From the NCBI GenBank assembly GCA_012511485.1, contig JAAZFZ010000113.1, positions 1-12,221 of the forward strand: a stretch of DNA of 12,221 nucleotides, written 5' to 3'. A program made the position numbers and the translations under genes. The DNA comes from Clostridiales bacterium (GTDB lineage Bacteria; Bacillota; Clostridia; Oscillospirales; Acutalibacteraceae). Shown piece after piece: positions 1 through 5,960 of the stretch. How positions within the stretch are numbered: position 1 is the stretch's first letter; every line of letters begins with the position of its first letter. The notes beneath the pieces were generated by a model. That model worked only from the letters and a program-made list of their open reading frames with translations, searched no databases and was not told the origin of the DNA.

Positions 1-167
1 CCGTTTTTTTCGGCATTTGCGGAAAACTCTGCTGCAAGCTCCGGAGTTCGATGAGCAGACATTACATGAGCCTCATACTCAACCTCAAAATCCTTGAGCG
101 TTTTTATCGCTTCATTGACAACAGGGAAGTCACTATCGCTCCCCATAATAACTGCAACTTTTTTCAT
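1..167 (-). CDS. purE: PurE, N5-carboxyaminoimidazole ribonucleotide mutase (N-terminal part)
   Basis: This is the first 55 codons of a gene that runs off the left edge. PurE converts N5-CAIR to CAIR in cytoplasmic de novo purine synthesis. The translation begins MKKVAVIMGSDSDFPVV and continues with an EAHVMSAHRTPE stretch. The GSDSD nucleotide-binding loop (about residues 9-13) and the SAHRTP substrate loop (about 38-43) are signatures of class I PurE. The ATG at 167 is preceded by GGAGTG at 173-178, a good ribosome binding site with 5 nt spacing. The gene is divergent from the lipoprotein gene that starts at 341, with 173 bp between them. The next genes, outside the window, are often other pur genes in Clostridia, but that cannot be seen here. 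The visible part is intact, with no frameshift. Identification is secure; only the C-terminus is missing. Confidence 0.96.
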   Translation of the reverse strand, partial: MKKVAVIMGSDSDFPVVNEAIKTLKDFEVEYEAHVMSAHRTPELAAEFSANAEKN

Positions 168-196
168 ACTATCACTCCGATATGAAATACGATTCT

Positions 197-225
197 ATTT
201 TATTGCATTTTCAATAATTATTCAA
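197..225 (-). promoter_or_regulatory. Probable sigma-A promoter of purE
   Basis: Reading the minus strand, TTGAAT (220-225) lies 17 bp upstream of TAAAAT (197-202). Transcription would start near 190, giving a leader of only about 20 nt before the purE ATG at 167. That is too short for a purine riboswitch in the mRNA. The region is AT-rich, so other boxes are possible. Confidence 0.55.
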
Positions 226-236
226 GGTATTAGTTT

Positions 237-264
237 TTGTTTTTAATATTTCTACATATATATA
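237..264 (+). promoter_or_regulatory. Candidate promoter of the lipoprotein gene
   Basis: TTGTTT (237-242) and TATATA (259-264) are 16 bp apart and would start transcription near 271, leaving a leader of about 70 nt. The -10 box falls inside the first dyad arm. The DNA is so AT-rich that this assignment is tentative. A TTCAAG-17-TAATAT pair slightly upstream is an alternative. Confidence 0.3.
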
Positions 265-306
265 GAGAGTACGCTATATATAGTAATAATTATTGTTAAT
301 TATTAC
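257..306. repeat. Two adjacent perfect inverted repeats, each with an 8-bp spacer
   Basis: TATATATAG (257-265) is repeated in reverse complement as CTATATATA (274-282), separated by 8 bp. It is followed directly by GTAATAAT (283-290) and ATTATTAC (299-306), again separated by 8 bp. They lie between the divergent purE and lipoprotein genes, upstream of the lipoprotein ribosome binding site at 322-328. They could be operators or hairpins in the leader, but the arms are nearly pure A/T and chance symmetry is possible. Confidence 0.5.
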
Positions 307-340
307 AAGATATATTATATCGAAAGGAAAATAGAATAAC

Positions 341-922
341 ATGAAAAGAATTTCGATTATCTTTTTAGCACTTATCTTTATGTTTTTCGCTGCTTCATGT
401 GCAAATGATGAATTGGCGGATGCCTATGTTTTTATTGAGAGATTTAATAATATATACAGCGGCAACAAAATTGAATTGGAGCATATGACCTCAACCAAAA
501 GTGAGGATGGGAGAGAGTATTCAATTAACATATACACCGAAAACCCTAACGATATTTTTTTGATAACCCTGTATTCCGATACAAACGGAAGCATTAAAAA
601 ATGCAGCATTACAATGAAAAACAACAATGCCGAGAAGAACAAAGCACCTGACCAATCCACTCTTCTGCGCTATAAATGGGTGTTAGTGTCCGCTTGTGCC
701 GCATACACCAAGGATTCTATTGAAAATGTTGAAACTATTCTCACTGATTTCGGCACGGAGTCTCAGGACATTAACAAGGTTATCGGAACACAATACAAAG
801 AAACGCAGCAATTCAGATATGCCTATACGGCAAACAACATTGGTGCGTCTCTGAGTATCGAAAGTGTCAGGCTAATGCCTAAAACCGAAAATTATTTGAC
901 TTTAAAAAACAAATCAGACTGA
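341..922 (+). CDS. Predicted lipoprotein of unknown function, 193 aa
   Basis: I do not recognise a family. The N-terminus has two basic residues (K2, R3), a hydrophobic stretch at about 5-18 and a lipobox-like FAASC ending at Cys20. This predicts a type II signal peptide, lipidation of Cys20 and anchoring on the outside of the membrane. The rest (about 21-193) is soluble and polar, with no further membrane segment. Segments such as REYSINIYTENPNDIFLITL and FRYAYTANNIGASLSIESV look like beta strands, which would fit a small binding fold, but this is inference. GAAAGGA at 322-328 is the ribosome binding site, with spacing of about 12 nt. The gene stands alone on the plus strand. Its last 9 bp overlap the end of the convergent redox operon (stop codon at 914-916). 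The coding assignment is strong because of the clean signal peptide and ribosome binding site. Confidence 0.82.
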   Translation: MKRISIIFLALIFMFFAASCANDELADAYVFIERFNNIYSGNKIELEHMTSTKSEDGREYSINIYTENPNDIFLITLYSDTNGSIKKCSITMKNNNAEKNKAPDQSTLLRYKWVLVSACAAYTKDSIENVETILTDFGTESQDINKVIGTQYKETQQFRYAYTANNIGASLSIESVRLMPKTENYLTLKNKSD

Positions 923-924
923 TT
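902..924 (-). terminator. Weak candidate terminator of the redox operon
   Basis: On the minus strand AATCA-GTC-TGATT (924-912) forms a 5-bp stem with a 3-nt loop and is followed by TGTTTTTT. The stem contains the stop codon of the flavoprotein gene. The hairpin is short and AU-rich, so termination would be inefficient. The same palindrome followed by T-rich DNA on the plus strand could weakly end the lipoprotein transcript. Confidence 0.3.
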
Positions 925-3136
925 CTTTGATTCTTTTTATCAATTCTTCTCTGCCAAGGTGGCATTTAAGGCTACCTTCATCATCGGGCATAACTCTCAG
1001 AAGCCTGTCGCCGACATATGAAAGAGCAAGTGTGCATTTTTTATCGCAAAGATTACAGGTTATATTTTTGATTGTTTCTTTGACCGGCACCTGTTTCCTG
1101 AGTAAGGTTTTTTCCTGTAATGCTCCCGTCGGGCACATTCTTACGCAAAGGCCACAGGCATTGCAGTTTGTTTTATCGAGAGGTAGGTTAAACTCCGGGC
1201 TGACAGTTGTGTTAAAGCCTCTGTCCATAAGCCCGATTGCCGTAATATCCATAACTTCTGTACAGGCGCGCACACAAAGGCCACACAAAACGCATTTATC
1301 GGGATTCCGCTCAATGAACTCATTTGAATTGCCGTGATAACGAATAACCTTCTCACCCTTGAAGCGTGCGGGGTTTACATCGTATTTATTGGCATAATTG
1401 TAGAGCTTGCACTGATAGTAGTCATGGCAGCCGCACTCAAGGCAGCGCGCTGCCTCTTTTTGTGCTGCTTCCTCGGTATAACCGAAAACAATTTCATTAA
1501 AGTTATGTTTTCTTTCCTCCGGCGAAAGCTTGGGCATTTTTTCCCTTGAGACTTTCTCTCTGTCTGCAAAATCCTCGGCAGTTACCGTTTTTTCGACAAC
1601 ATAATCTTTTTTATAACCAACGGTTTTTCCGTTAAGGTAACTGTTAATAACAAGCGAAGCCTTTTGAGCTTCACCTATAGCGGCTATCGCTATGCTTGCG
1701 CCCCCGTTTGTGGAATCACCTATTGCAAAAATACCTTCTACGGAGGTTCTAAAGCTGTTTTCGTCCGCTACTATAGTGCCGCGCCGTGTTTTTTCCAGTA
1801 TTTCAAAGCCATTGTTGTCGTTTTTTTGCCCGATTGCCATAATAACGGTGTCAAGCTCCAGCTCTTCAAATTCACCTTCCACCGGGACAGGTGACCTTCG
1901 TCCGCTTGCATCAGGCTCGCCAAGCTCCATAACCTGAAGCCTCATGCCGTAAACCTTGCCGTTTTCGCTCAATATTTCATCAGGATTAGTCAGATATTTG
2001 AATATGACGCCCTCTTCCTCTGCTTCATCGATTTCTTCAATGGCAGCGGGCATTTCTGATTTTGTTCTGCGGTAAACAATGTAGACTTCCTTTGCGCCAA
2101 GCCTGACGGCAGTTCTGCAGGCGTCCATTGCGGTGTTGCCACCACCGCAGACCGCAACTCTATCCCCGATTTCGGGAGGGTTGCCGAGCGAAACCTCACG
2201 CAGGAAGTCAATGCCGCCGATAACGCCCAGTAAATCCTCACCCTTAACGCCCATGGAGCCGCTGAGCCATGCTCCGTTTGCAACAACAACAGCATGGCTG
2301 TTTGCCTTTATCTGCTCAAGGCTAATATCCCTGCCGATTTTATAATTGTTTATTAGCTCAACGCCCATATCTTCAATAGCGGCAATTTCCTTATCGAGAA
2401 CATCTTTTGGAAGTCTGTACTGAGGGATTCCATAGCGCAGCATTCCTCCCATTTGGGGCATTTTGTCATAAATCTTAACGCTGTGACCCATAGCCCTGAG
2501 AAAAAAAGCAACCGAAAGGCCACCCGGACCGCCGCCGATTATGGAAACGGTTTTTCCTGTATCGGGTTTAATCTCGGGAACATATGCATCGCCTGAGCTC
2601 ATATCCATATCCGCCGCAAAGCTTTTAAGCCATGCAATTGAAACAGGCTCTTCAACATGCTTTCTCCTGCACGCAGTTTCACACGGATGTGGGCAAACTC
2701 TGCCTATTGAGGCGGGAATCGGAATTTTCTCCTTAATTAGTTTAACAGCCAGCTTATATTCGCCGTTTGCTATAAGACCGACATAACCCTGACAGTCCGT
2801 CCCCGCAGGGCAATTAAGAGCGCAGGGAGGTCTGCAATCCCCGTCATGGTCGGAAAGCAAAAGCTCAAGTGCGATTTTCCTCGAACTTATAACCCTTGGA
2901 GTGTGGGTATTTATTACCATACCTTCACGAACCTTTGTGGCACAAGCACGCATAAGCTTGGGCGAGTTCTCGGCTTCAACAACGCAAAGCCCGCACGCTC
3001 CGTATGTCTCAACTCTGGAGTCATGGCAGAGAGTAGGTATATCTATAGAATTAGCTCTTGCGGCATCAAGAATTGTTGCGTCAGCAGCTGCTTGAATCTT
3101 TATTCCGTCAATTGTGAGCGTAACCTTATCGTTCAT
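914..3136 (-). CDS. Multi-cluster FAD/NAD(P)-binding oxidoreductase (NuoG/HydA-like 2Fe-2S + GltD/NfnL-like + ferredoxin modules), 740 aa
   Basis: Large electron-transfer flavoprotein, probably the third subunit of the complex encoded with the two upstream genes. Domains in order: a plant-type [2Fe-2S] domain (C37, C48, C51, C65); an H97-x3-C101 stretch leading into a GltD-type N-terminal cluster domain (C101, C105, C109, C115, C148, C152, C156); FAD-binding GGGPGG at 201-206; pyridine-nucleotide-binding GGGNT at 331-335, with YRR at 355-357 as in NADPH-binding GltD/NfnL proteins; an FAD-closing AIGD motif near 471-474; CLECGC with a later Cys (C565, C568, C570, C576); two ferredoxin motifs (C615/618/621/625 and C658/661/664/668); and C694-x2-C697-x3-C701-x23-C725 at the end. 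The last motif resembles the first cluster of molybdopterin oxidoreductases, but no molybdopterin domain follows. The ATG at 3136 is chosen over 3145 because AAGGA is 9 nt from the former and touches the latter. Electron exchange with NADP(H) is inferred. Confidence 0.88.
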   Translation of the reverse strand: MNDKVTLTIDGIKIQAAADATILDAARANSIDIPTLCHDSRVETYGACGLCVVEAENSPKLMRACATKVREGMVINTHTPRVISSRKIALELLLSDHDGDCRPPCALNCPAGTDCQGYVGLIANGEYKLAVKLIKEKIPIPASIGRVCPHPCETACRRKHVEEPVSIAWLKSFAADMDMSSGDAYVPEIKPDTGKTVSIIGGGPGGLSVAFFLRAMGHSVKIYDKMPQMGGMLRYGIPQYRLPKDVLDKEIAAIEDMGVELINNYKIGRDISLEQIKANSHAVVVANGAWLSGSMGVKGEDLLGVIGGIDFLREVSLGNPPEIGDRVAVCGGGNTAMDACRTAVRLGAKEVYIVYRRTKSEMPAAIEEIDEAEEEGVIFKYLTNPDEILSENGKVYGMRLQVMELGEPDASGRRSPVPVEGEFEELELDTVIMAIGQKNDNNGFEILEKTRRGTIVADENSFRTSVEGIFAIGDSTNGGASIAIAAIGEAQKASLVINSYLNGKTVGYKKDYVVEKTVTAEDFADREKVSREKMPKLSPEERKHNFNEIVFGYTEEAAQKEAARCLECGCHDYYQCKLYNYANKYDVNPARFKGEKVIRYHGNSNEFIERNPDKCVLCGLCVRACTEVMDITAIGLMDRGFNTTVSPEFNLPLDKTNCNACGLCVRMCPTGALQEKTLLRKQVPVKETIKNITCNLCDKKCTLALSYVGDRLLRVMPDDEGSLKCHLGREELIKRIKESV

Positions 3137-3145
3137 ATATATCAT

Positions 3146-3150
3146 TCCTT
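3146..3150 (-). promoter_or_regulatory. Ribosome binding site that fixes the start of the multi-cluster flavoprotein
   Basis: AAGGA on the minus strand directly abuts the ATG at 3145 but lies 9 nt from the ATG at 3136. The second spacing is functional and the first is not, so the protein should begin MNDKV and not MIYMNDKV. Confidence 0.7.
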
Positions 3151-3165
3151 CTCAGAATTTAACAT

Positions 3166-4920
3166 TTAGGAGCATCTGACCGCTCCGAATTTGCAGACTG
3201 CCATGCAGTTGCCGCATTTGATGCATTTTTCAATATCAATAATGTGAACAGACTTAACAGCGCCGCTGATAGCATCAACCGGGCACTTTTTACTGCAAAG
3301 GGTACAGCCCTTGCATTTTTCGGCGTCGATAGAATAAGTGAGCAGACTTGTGCACTCACCCGCAGGGCATTTTTTCTCCTTTATATGTGCCTCATATTCA
3401 TCCCTGAAATATTTCAAAGTAGTCAGAACCGGGTTCGGTGCTGTCTGGCCAAGACCGCATAGAGCGCCGTCCTTGATACTGATACAAAGCTCCTCAAGCA
3501 GCTCAATATCCCCCTCTTTGCCCTCGCCTTTTGTAATCCTGTCAAGAATCTCCATCATGCGCTTTGTGCCGATTCTGCAGTGGATACACTTGCCGCAGGA
3601 TTCTTTTGTAGTGAAGTCAAGGAAGAACTTTGCCATATTGACCATGCAGGTTGAATCATCCATAACCACCATGCCGCCGGAGCCCATTATTGCTCCTGTT
3701 GCACCGAGCTTCTTATAATCTATCAAAGTATCGTCAAGCTCTGCAGGGATGCAGCCGCCCGAAGGACCGCCCATCTGAACTGCCTTGAATTTTTTGCCGT
3801 CACGAATACCACCGCCGATATCAAAAATGACATCATGCAGTGTTTTACCCATGGGGATTTCAACAAGGCCTCCCCTTTTTATTTTGCCTGTCAGAGCAAA
3901 GACCTTTGTTCCCTTACTGTCCTGAGTACCCATTGAGGCAAAAGCCTCGCCGCCGTTATTGATAATCCAGGCAACATTTGCATAGGTTTCAACATTGTTA
4001 ATGTTTGAGGGTTTGTGCCAATAGCCGGATTCCGCCGGAAACGGAGGCTTGAGTCTGGGCATACCTCTCTGACCCTCAAGGGATTCTATAAGTGCAGTTT
4101 CTTCACCGCAGACAAATGCTCCGGCGCCGGCCTTGATTCTCATTACACGTGAGAAATCAGTGCCGAGAATATTTTTGCCGAGATAGCCTCTCTCATTTGA
4201 CTGCCTGATAGCCTCCTTGAGCCTTAAAATGGCAAGGGGGTATTCCGCCCTGACATATACAATTGCTTCATGAGCGCCTATTGCATATGCCCCGATGAGC
4301 ATACCTTCTATCAGGTTATGAGGGTCACTCTCTATTACCGCCCTATCCATAAATGCGCCGGGGTCCCCTTCGTCGGCATTACAGATAAGGTACTTTTCTT
4401 CTCCCTTGCTTTTGCGTGCGGCATCCCATTTAAACCATGTCGGGAAGCCTGCACCGCCTCTGCCCGCAAGGCCGGATTTCTTTATCTCATCAATAACCTG
4501 TTCAGGTGACAAGGAAGTCAAAACCTTTGTGAGCGCCTTATAACCATCATCGGCTATATATTCATCAATTTTTTCAGGGTTTATAACTCCGCAATGGCGA
4601 AGAGCTATTCTTGTCTGCTTGTTTAGGAATTCTTTATCTTCGTCGCTGACAATCAGCTTTTTTACCTTTTCGATATCATCGGTTTTTATGTATTCAATAA
4701 TCGAATCAACTGCTTTTTCGTCTACCTTGACAAGCCTTGTCAGTTCTCCATTATCCAAATAGATATCAACAATCGGTTCAAGATAACACATACCGACGCA
4801 GCCTGTTACACTGAGCTTGACATCCAGCGACTGACTGTTTATTTTTTCGCTTAGTGCATCATAAACCTTGCCTGCCCCTGCGGCTATGCCGCAGCTGCCC
4901 TCGCCTACAAGTATCCTCAT
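3166..4920 (-). CDS. NuoF/HydB-like NADH-binding FMN iron-sulfur subunit, 584 aa
   Basis: Catalytic diaphorase subunit: it binds NAD(H) and FMN and passes electrons to iron-sulfur clusters in the cytoplasm. A thioredoxin-like domain at about 1-90 has C10, C41 and C45. The NuoF core follows, with the FMN/NADH glycine-rich loop GRGGAGFPTWFKW (153-165), CNADEGDPGAF (180-190) and GAGAFVCGEETALIESLEG (264-282). The cluster motif C442-x2-C445-x2-C448 with C488 matches the N3 cluster of complex I. H512-x5-C518-x4-C523 resembles the zinc site I recall from HydB of bifurcating hydrogenases. A C-terminal two-cluster ferredoxin follows (C536/539/542/546 and C566/569/572/576). Complex I NuoF lacks both the N- and C-terminal extensions, so this is the HydB type. 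The ATG at 4920 overlaps the upstream stop by 4 bp (ATGA), and AGAGGTG precedes it, indicating translational coupling. Which partner it serves, hydrogenase-like or transhydrogenase-like, depends on the downstream gene. Confidence 0.93.
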   Translation of the reverse strand: MRILVGEGSCGIAAGAGKVYDALSEKINSQSLDVKLSVTGCVGMCYLEPIVDIYLDNGELTRLVKVDEKAVDSIIEYIKTDDIEKVKKLIVSDEDKEFLNKQTRIALRHCGVINPEKIDEYIADDGYKALTKVLTSLSPEQVIDEIKKSGLAGRGGAGFPTWFKWDAARKSKGEEKYLICNADEGDPGAFMDRAVIESDPHNLIEGMLIGAYAIGAHEAIVYVRAEYPLAILRLKEAIRQSNERGYLGKNILGTDFSRVMRIKAGAGAFVCGEETALIESLEGQRGMPRLKPPFPAESGYWHKPSNINNVETYANVAWIINNGGEAFASMGTQDSKGTKVFALTGKIKRGGLVEIPMGKTLHDVIFDIGGGIRDGKKFKAVQMGGPSGGCIPAELDDTLIDYKKLGATGAIMGSGGMVVMDDSTCMVNMAKFFLDFTTKESCGKCIHCRIGTKRMMEILDRITKGEGKEGDIELLEELCISIKDGALCGLGQTAPNPVLTTLKYFRDEYEAHIKEKKCPAGECTSLLTYSIDAEKCKGCTLCSKKCPVDAISGAVKSVHIIDIEKCIKCGNCMAVCKFGAVRCS

Positions 4921-5405
4921 TTTTTCTCACCTCTCAAGTCTCTGATTATTTTAACTGCCTTATCCGTGGTAAGGCGGCCGTATGTTTTCTCATTTATCAT
5001 CATAACGGGTGAAAGGCTGCAGCAGCCGAGGCAGGCGACTGTCTTAATTGTAAAAAGACCGTCTTCAGTAGTCTGCCCGTCTGAAATGCCCAATTCAGCG
5101 GTTATAGCGTCAAGAATCTTATTGGAGCCGTTGACATGGCAGGCAGTGCCTTGACAAAGCATAATAAGGTGCTTGCCAACCGGTTGAAAACGAAACTGAG
5201 TATAAAATGTTGCAACCCCCATTACCCTTGCGGCAGGGATGCAGGTTTCCTTAGCAATATATTCAATTACTTCATGAGGCAAATAGCCGTAAATATCCTG
5301 TGCGTTCTGCAAAATTGTTATCAAACTGCCCTTAACACTTTTATACTCCTGTATTACACCATTAAGAAGCGAAAGGTTAACTCTATTATTAGCGTTGACC
5401 GACAT
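4917..5405 (-). CDS. NuoE/HydC-like [2Fe-2S] thioredoxin-fold subunit, 162 aa
   Basis: Small electron-transfer subunit that pairs with the NuoF/HydB-like protein encoded immediately downstream. The N-terminal helical part (about 1-75) includes YGYLPHEVIEYIAKE and the GVATFYTQF motif typical of NuoE. The thioredoxin-like part binds a [2Fe-2S] cluster through C84-x4-C89 (CQGTAC) and C125-x3-C129 (CLGCC), with an additional C128. Its length matches NuoE/HydC proteins, usually about 150-180 aa. The ATG at 5405 is chosen because GGGAGGT lies 7 nt upstream; a GTG at 5432 would add nine residues but places the ribosome binding site inside the coding sequence. It is the first gene of the redox operon, with a promoter at 5444-5472. 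The four-base overlap with the next gene suggests balanced production of the two subunits. Confidence 0.93.
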   Translation of the reverse strand: MSVNANNRVNLSLLNGVIQEYKSVKGSLITILQNAQDIYGYLPHEVIEYIAKETCIPAARVMGVATFYTQFRFQPVGKHLIMLCQGTACHVNGSNKILDAITAELGISDGQTTEDGLFTIKTVACLGCCSLSPVMMINEKTYGRLTTDKAVKIIRDLRGEKK

Positions 5406-5412
5406 ATGTAAT

Positions 5413-5419
5413 ACCTCCC
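5413..5419 (-). promoter_or_regulatory. Strong ribosome binding site that fixes the NuoE/HydC-like start
   Basis: GGGAGGT on the minus strand is 7 nt from the ATG at 5405. It lies inside the frame that would be opened by the upstream GTG at 5432, so the ATG is the better start. Confidence 0.85.
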
Positions 5420-5443
5420 AAAACTTTTTCACAACTGAAAATA

Positions 5444-5472
5444 ATTATACAAAATACTTGATTCCTTTTCAA
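5444..5472 (-). promoter_or_regulatory. Sigma-A-type promoter of the redox operon
   Basis: On the minus strand TTGAAA (5467-5472) is 17 bp from a perfect TATAAT (5444-5449). Transcription would start near 5437, about 30 nt before the ATG at 5405. The promoter lies downstream of the secG terminator, so the operon is an independent unit. Confidence 0.75.
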
Positions 5473-5476
5473 GTAT
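5454..5476. promoter_or_regulatory. Inverted repeat over the -35 and spacer of the redox promoter (possible operator)
   Basis: ATACTTG (5454-5460) and CAAGTAT (5470-5476) are perfect inverted repeats separated by 9 bp. The dyad covers the -35 box and part of the spacer, where a bound repressor would block RNA polymerase. It does not match the Rex consensus (TTGTTAA-type halves), and the regulator is unknown. Confidence 0.4.
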
Positions 5477-5520
5477 AATTATAGTGTAAAAGAACAAAAA
5501 AATGGATATAATAAATCATA

Positions 5521-5551
5521 ACAAAAGAAAAACCCCGCCATAAGCAGGGTT
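5521..5551 (-). terminator. Intrinsic terminator after secG
   Basis: On the minus strand AACCCTGC (5551-5544), loop TTATG and GCGGGGTT (5538-5531) form an 8-bp stem with one G-U pair, followed by TTTCTTTTGT. It starts 17 nt after the secG stop codon. Confidence 0.85.
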
Positions 5552-5568
5552 AAATGTAAAACAGACAC

Positions 5569-5820
5569 TTATTTTAAAAACAAAAGGAGAAGCGTGCACA
5601 AAAGAGTCAGAACAAAGAAAACTATGGCGGCAATCTTTGTTATTTTGGCAAGCTTCTGTTCAGCTGTTCTGCCCTTATTCTTACCGAAAAATGTGTCTGC
5701 ACCGCCTGCGATAGCTCCTGATAAGCCTGCATTGTGGCTCTCCTGAAGCAAAACCACCATAATTATTACCGAAGAACAAAGCATAAGCATTATGCCCAAA
5801 ATTATTTCATGTACCTGCAT
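5569..5820 (-). CDS. secG: SecG, preprotein translocase subunit, 83 aa
   Basis: Small integral membrane component of the SecYEG channel that assists protein export. Two hydrophobic segments are visible, at about residues 5-25 and 62-82. They are separated by the characteristic cytoplasmic loop, which includes LLQESHNAGLSGAIAGGADTFFGKNKG (27-50 in part) and a basic stretch, RTAEQKLAKITK. The GLSGAI...G...FG pattern is the SecG family signature, and 83 aa is a normal length. The frame stays open upstream to 5976, but the ATG at 5820 has a perfect GGAGGG ribosome binding site 6 nt away, and the upstream part reads as non-coding DNA. It is a single-gene unit with its own promoter and terminator, situated between the topoisomerase operon and the redox operon. 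Confidence 0.94.
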   Translation of the reverse strand: MQVHEIILGIMLMLCSSVIIMVVLLQESHNAGLSGAIAGGADTFFGKNKGRTAEQKLAKITKIAAIVFFVLTLLCTLLLLFLK

Positions 5821-5826
5821 AAATAA

Positions 5827-5832
5827 CCCTCC
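5827..5832 (-). promoter_or_regulatory. Ribosome binding site that fixes the secG start
   Basis: GGAGGG on the minus strand lies 6 nt upstream of the ATG at 5820. It rules out the 52-residue N-terminal extension that the open frame would allow. Confidence 0.85.
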
Positions 5833-5852
5833 GAATATCAAAGTACCACGAT

Positions 5853-5881
5853 AGTCTATCATAATAGAAATTGAATTGCAA
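5853..5881 (-). promoter_or_regulatory. Probable extended -10 promoter of secG
   Basis: On the minus strand TTGCAA (5876-5881) is 17 bp from TAGACT (5853-5858), and the -10 box is preceded by TGA, as in extended -10 promoters. Both boxes match the consensus at four of six positions. Transcription would start near 5846, about 25 nt before the ATG. Confidence 0.5.
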
Positions 5882-5926
5882 GTTATTTTTAGTTTTTTAT
5901 CATTGAAAAACAGATATTTCCATGAA

Positions 5927-5954
5927 TTGAAATGCCTCTTAAGGTAATTATATA
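5927..5954 (+). promoter_or_regulatory. Promoter candidate for a plus-strand small RNA
   Basis: TTGAAA (5927-5932) is 16 bp from TATATA (5949-5954). An overlapping reading, TTGAAA-18-TATAAC, ends at 5956. Either would start transcription at about 5961-5963, inside a run of G, just before a foldable segment and 50 nt before a strong terminator. No plus-strand protein gene lies downstream. Confidence 0.5.
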
Positions 5955-5960
5955 ACCAGC

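Noticed and set aside
168..196. A purine riboswitch upstream of purE.
   Set aside because: The predicted leader is only about 20-25 nt and shows no aptamer-like structure.
927..1337. A 136-codon plus-strand open frame after the lipoprotein gene.
   Set aside because: It lies opposite the cysteine-rich end of the flavoprotein, where the minus-strand frame is clearly conserved.
5406..5432. A GTG start at 5432 for the NuoE/HydC-like gene.
   Set aside because: It puts the GGGAGGT ribosome binding site inside the coding sequence; the ATG at 5405 is correctly spaced.
5420..5440. A TTGTGAAAAAG stretch on the minus strand that looks like half of a Rex operator.
   Set aside because: The matching second half (TTTCACAA-like) is missing, so there is no palindromic Rex site.
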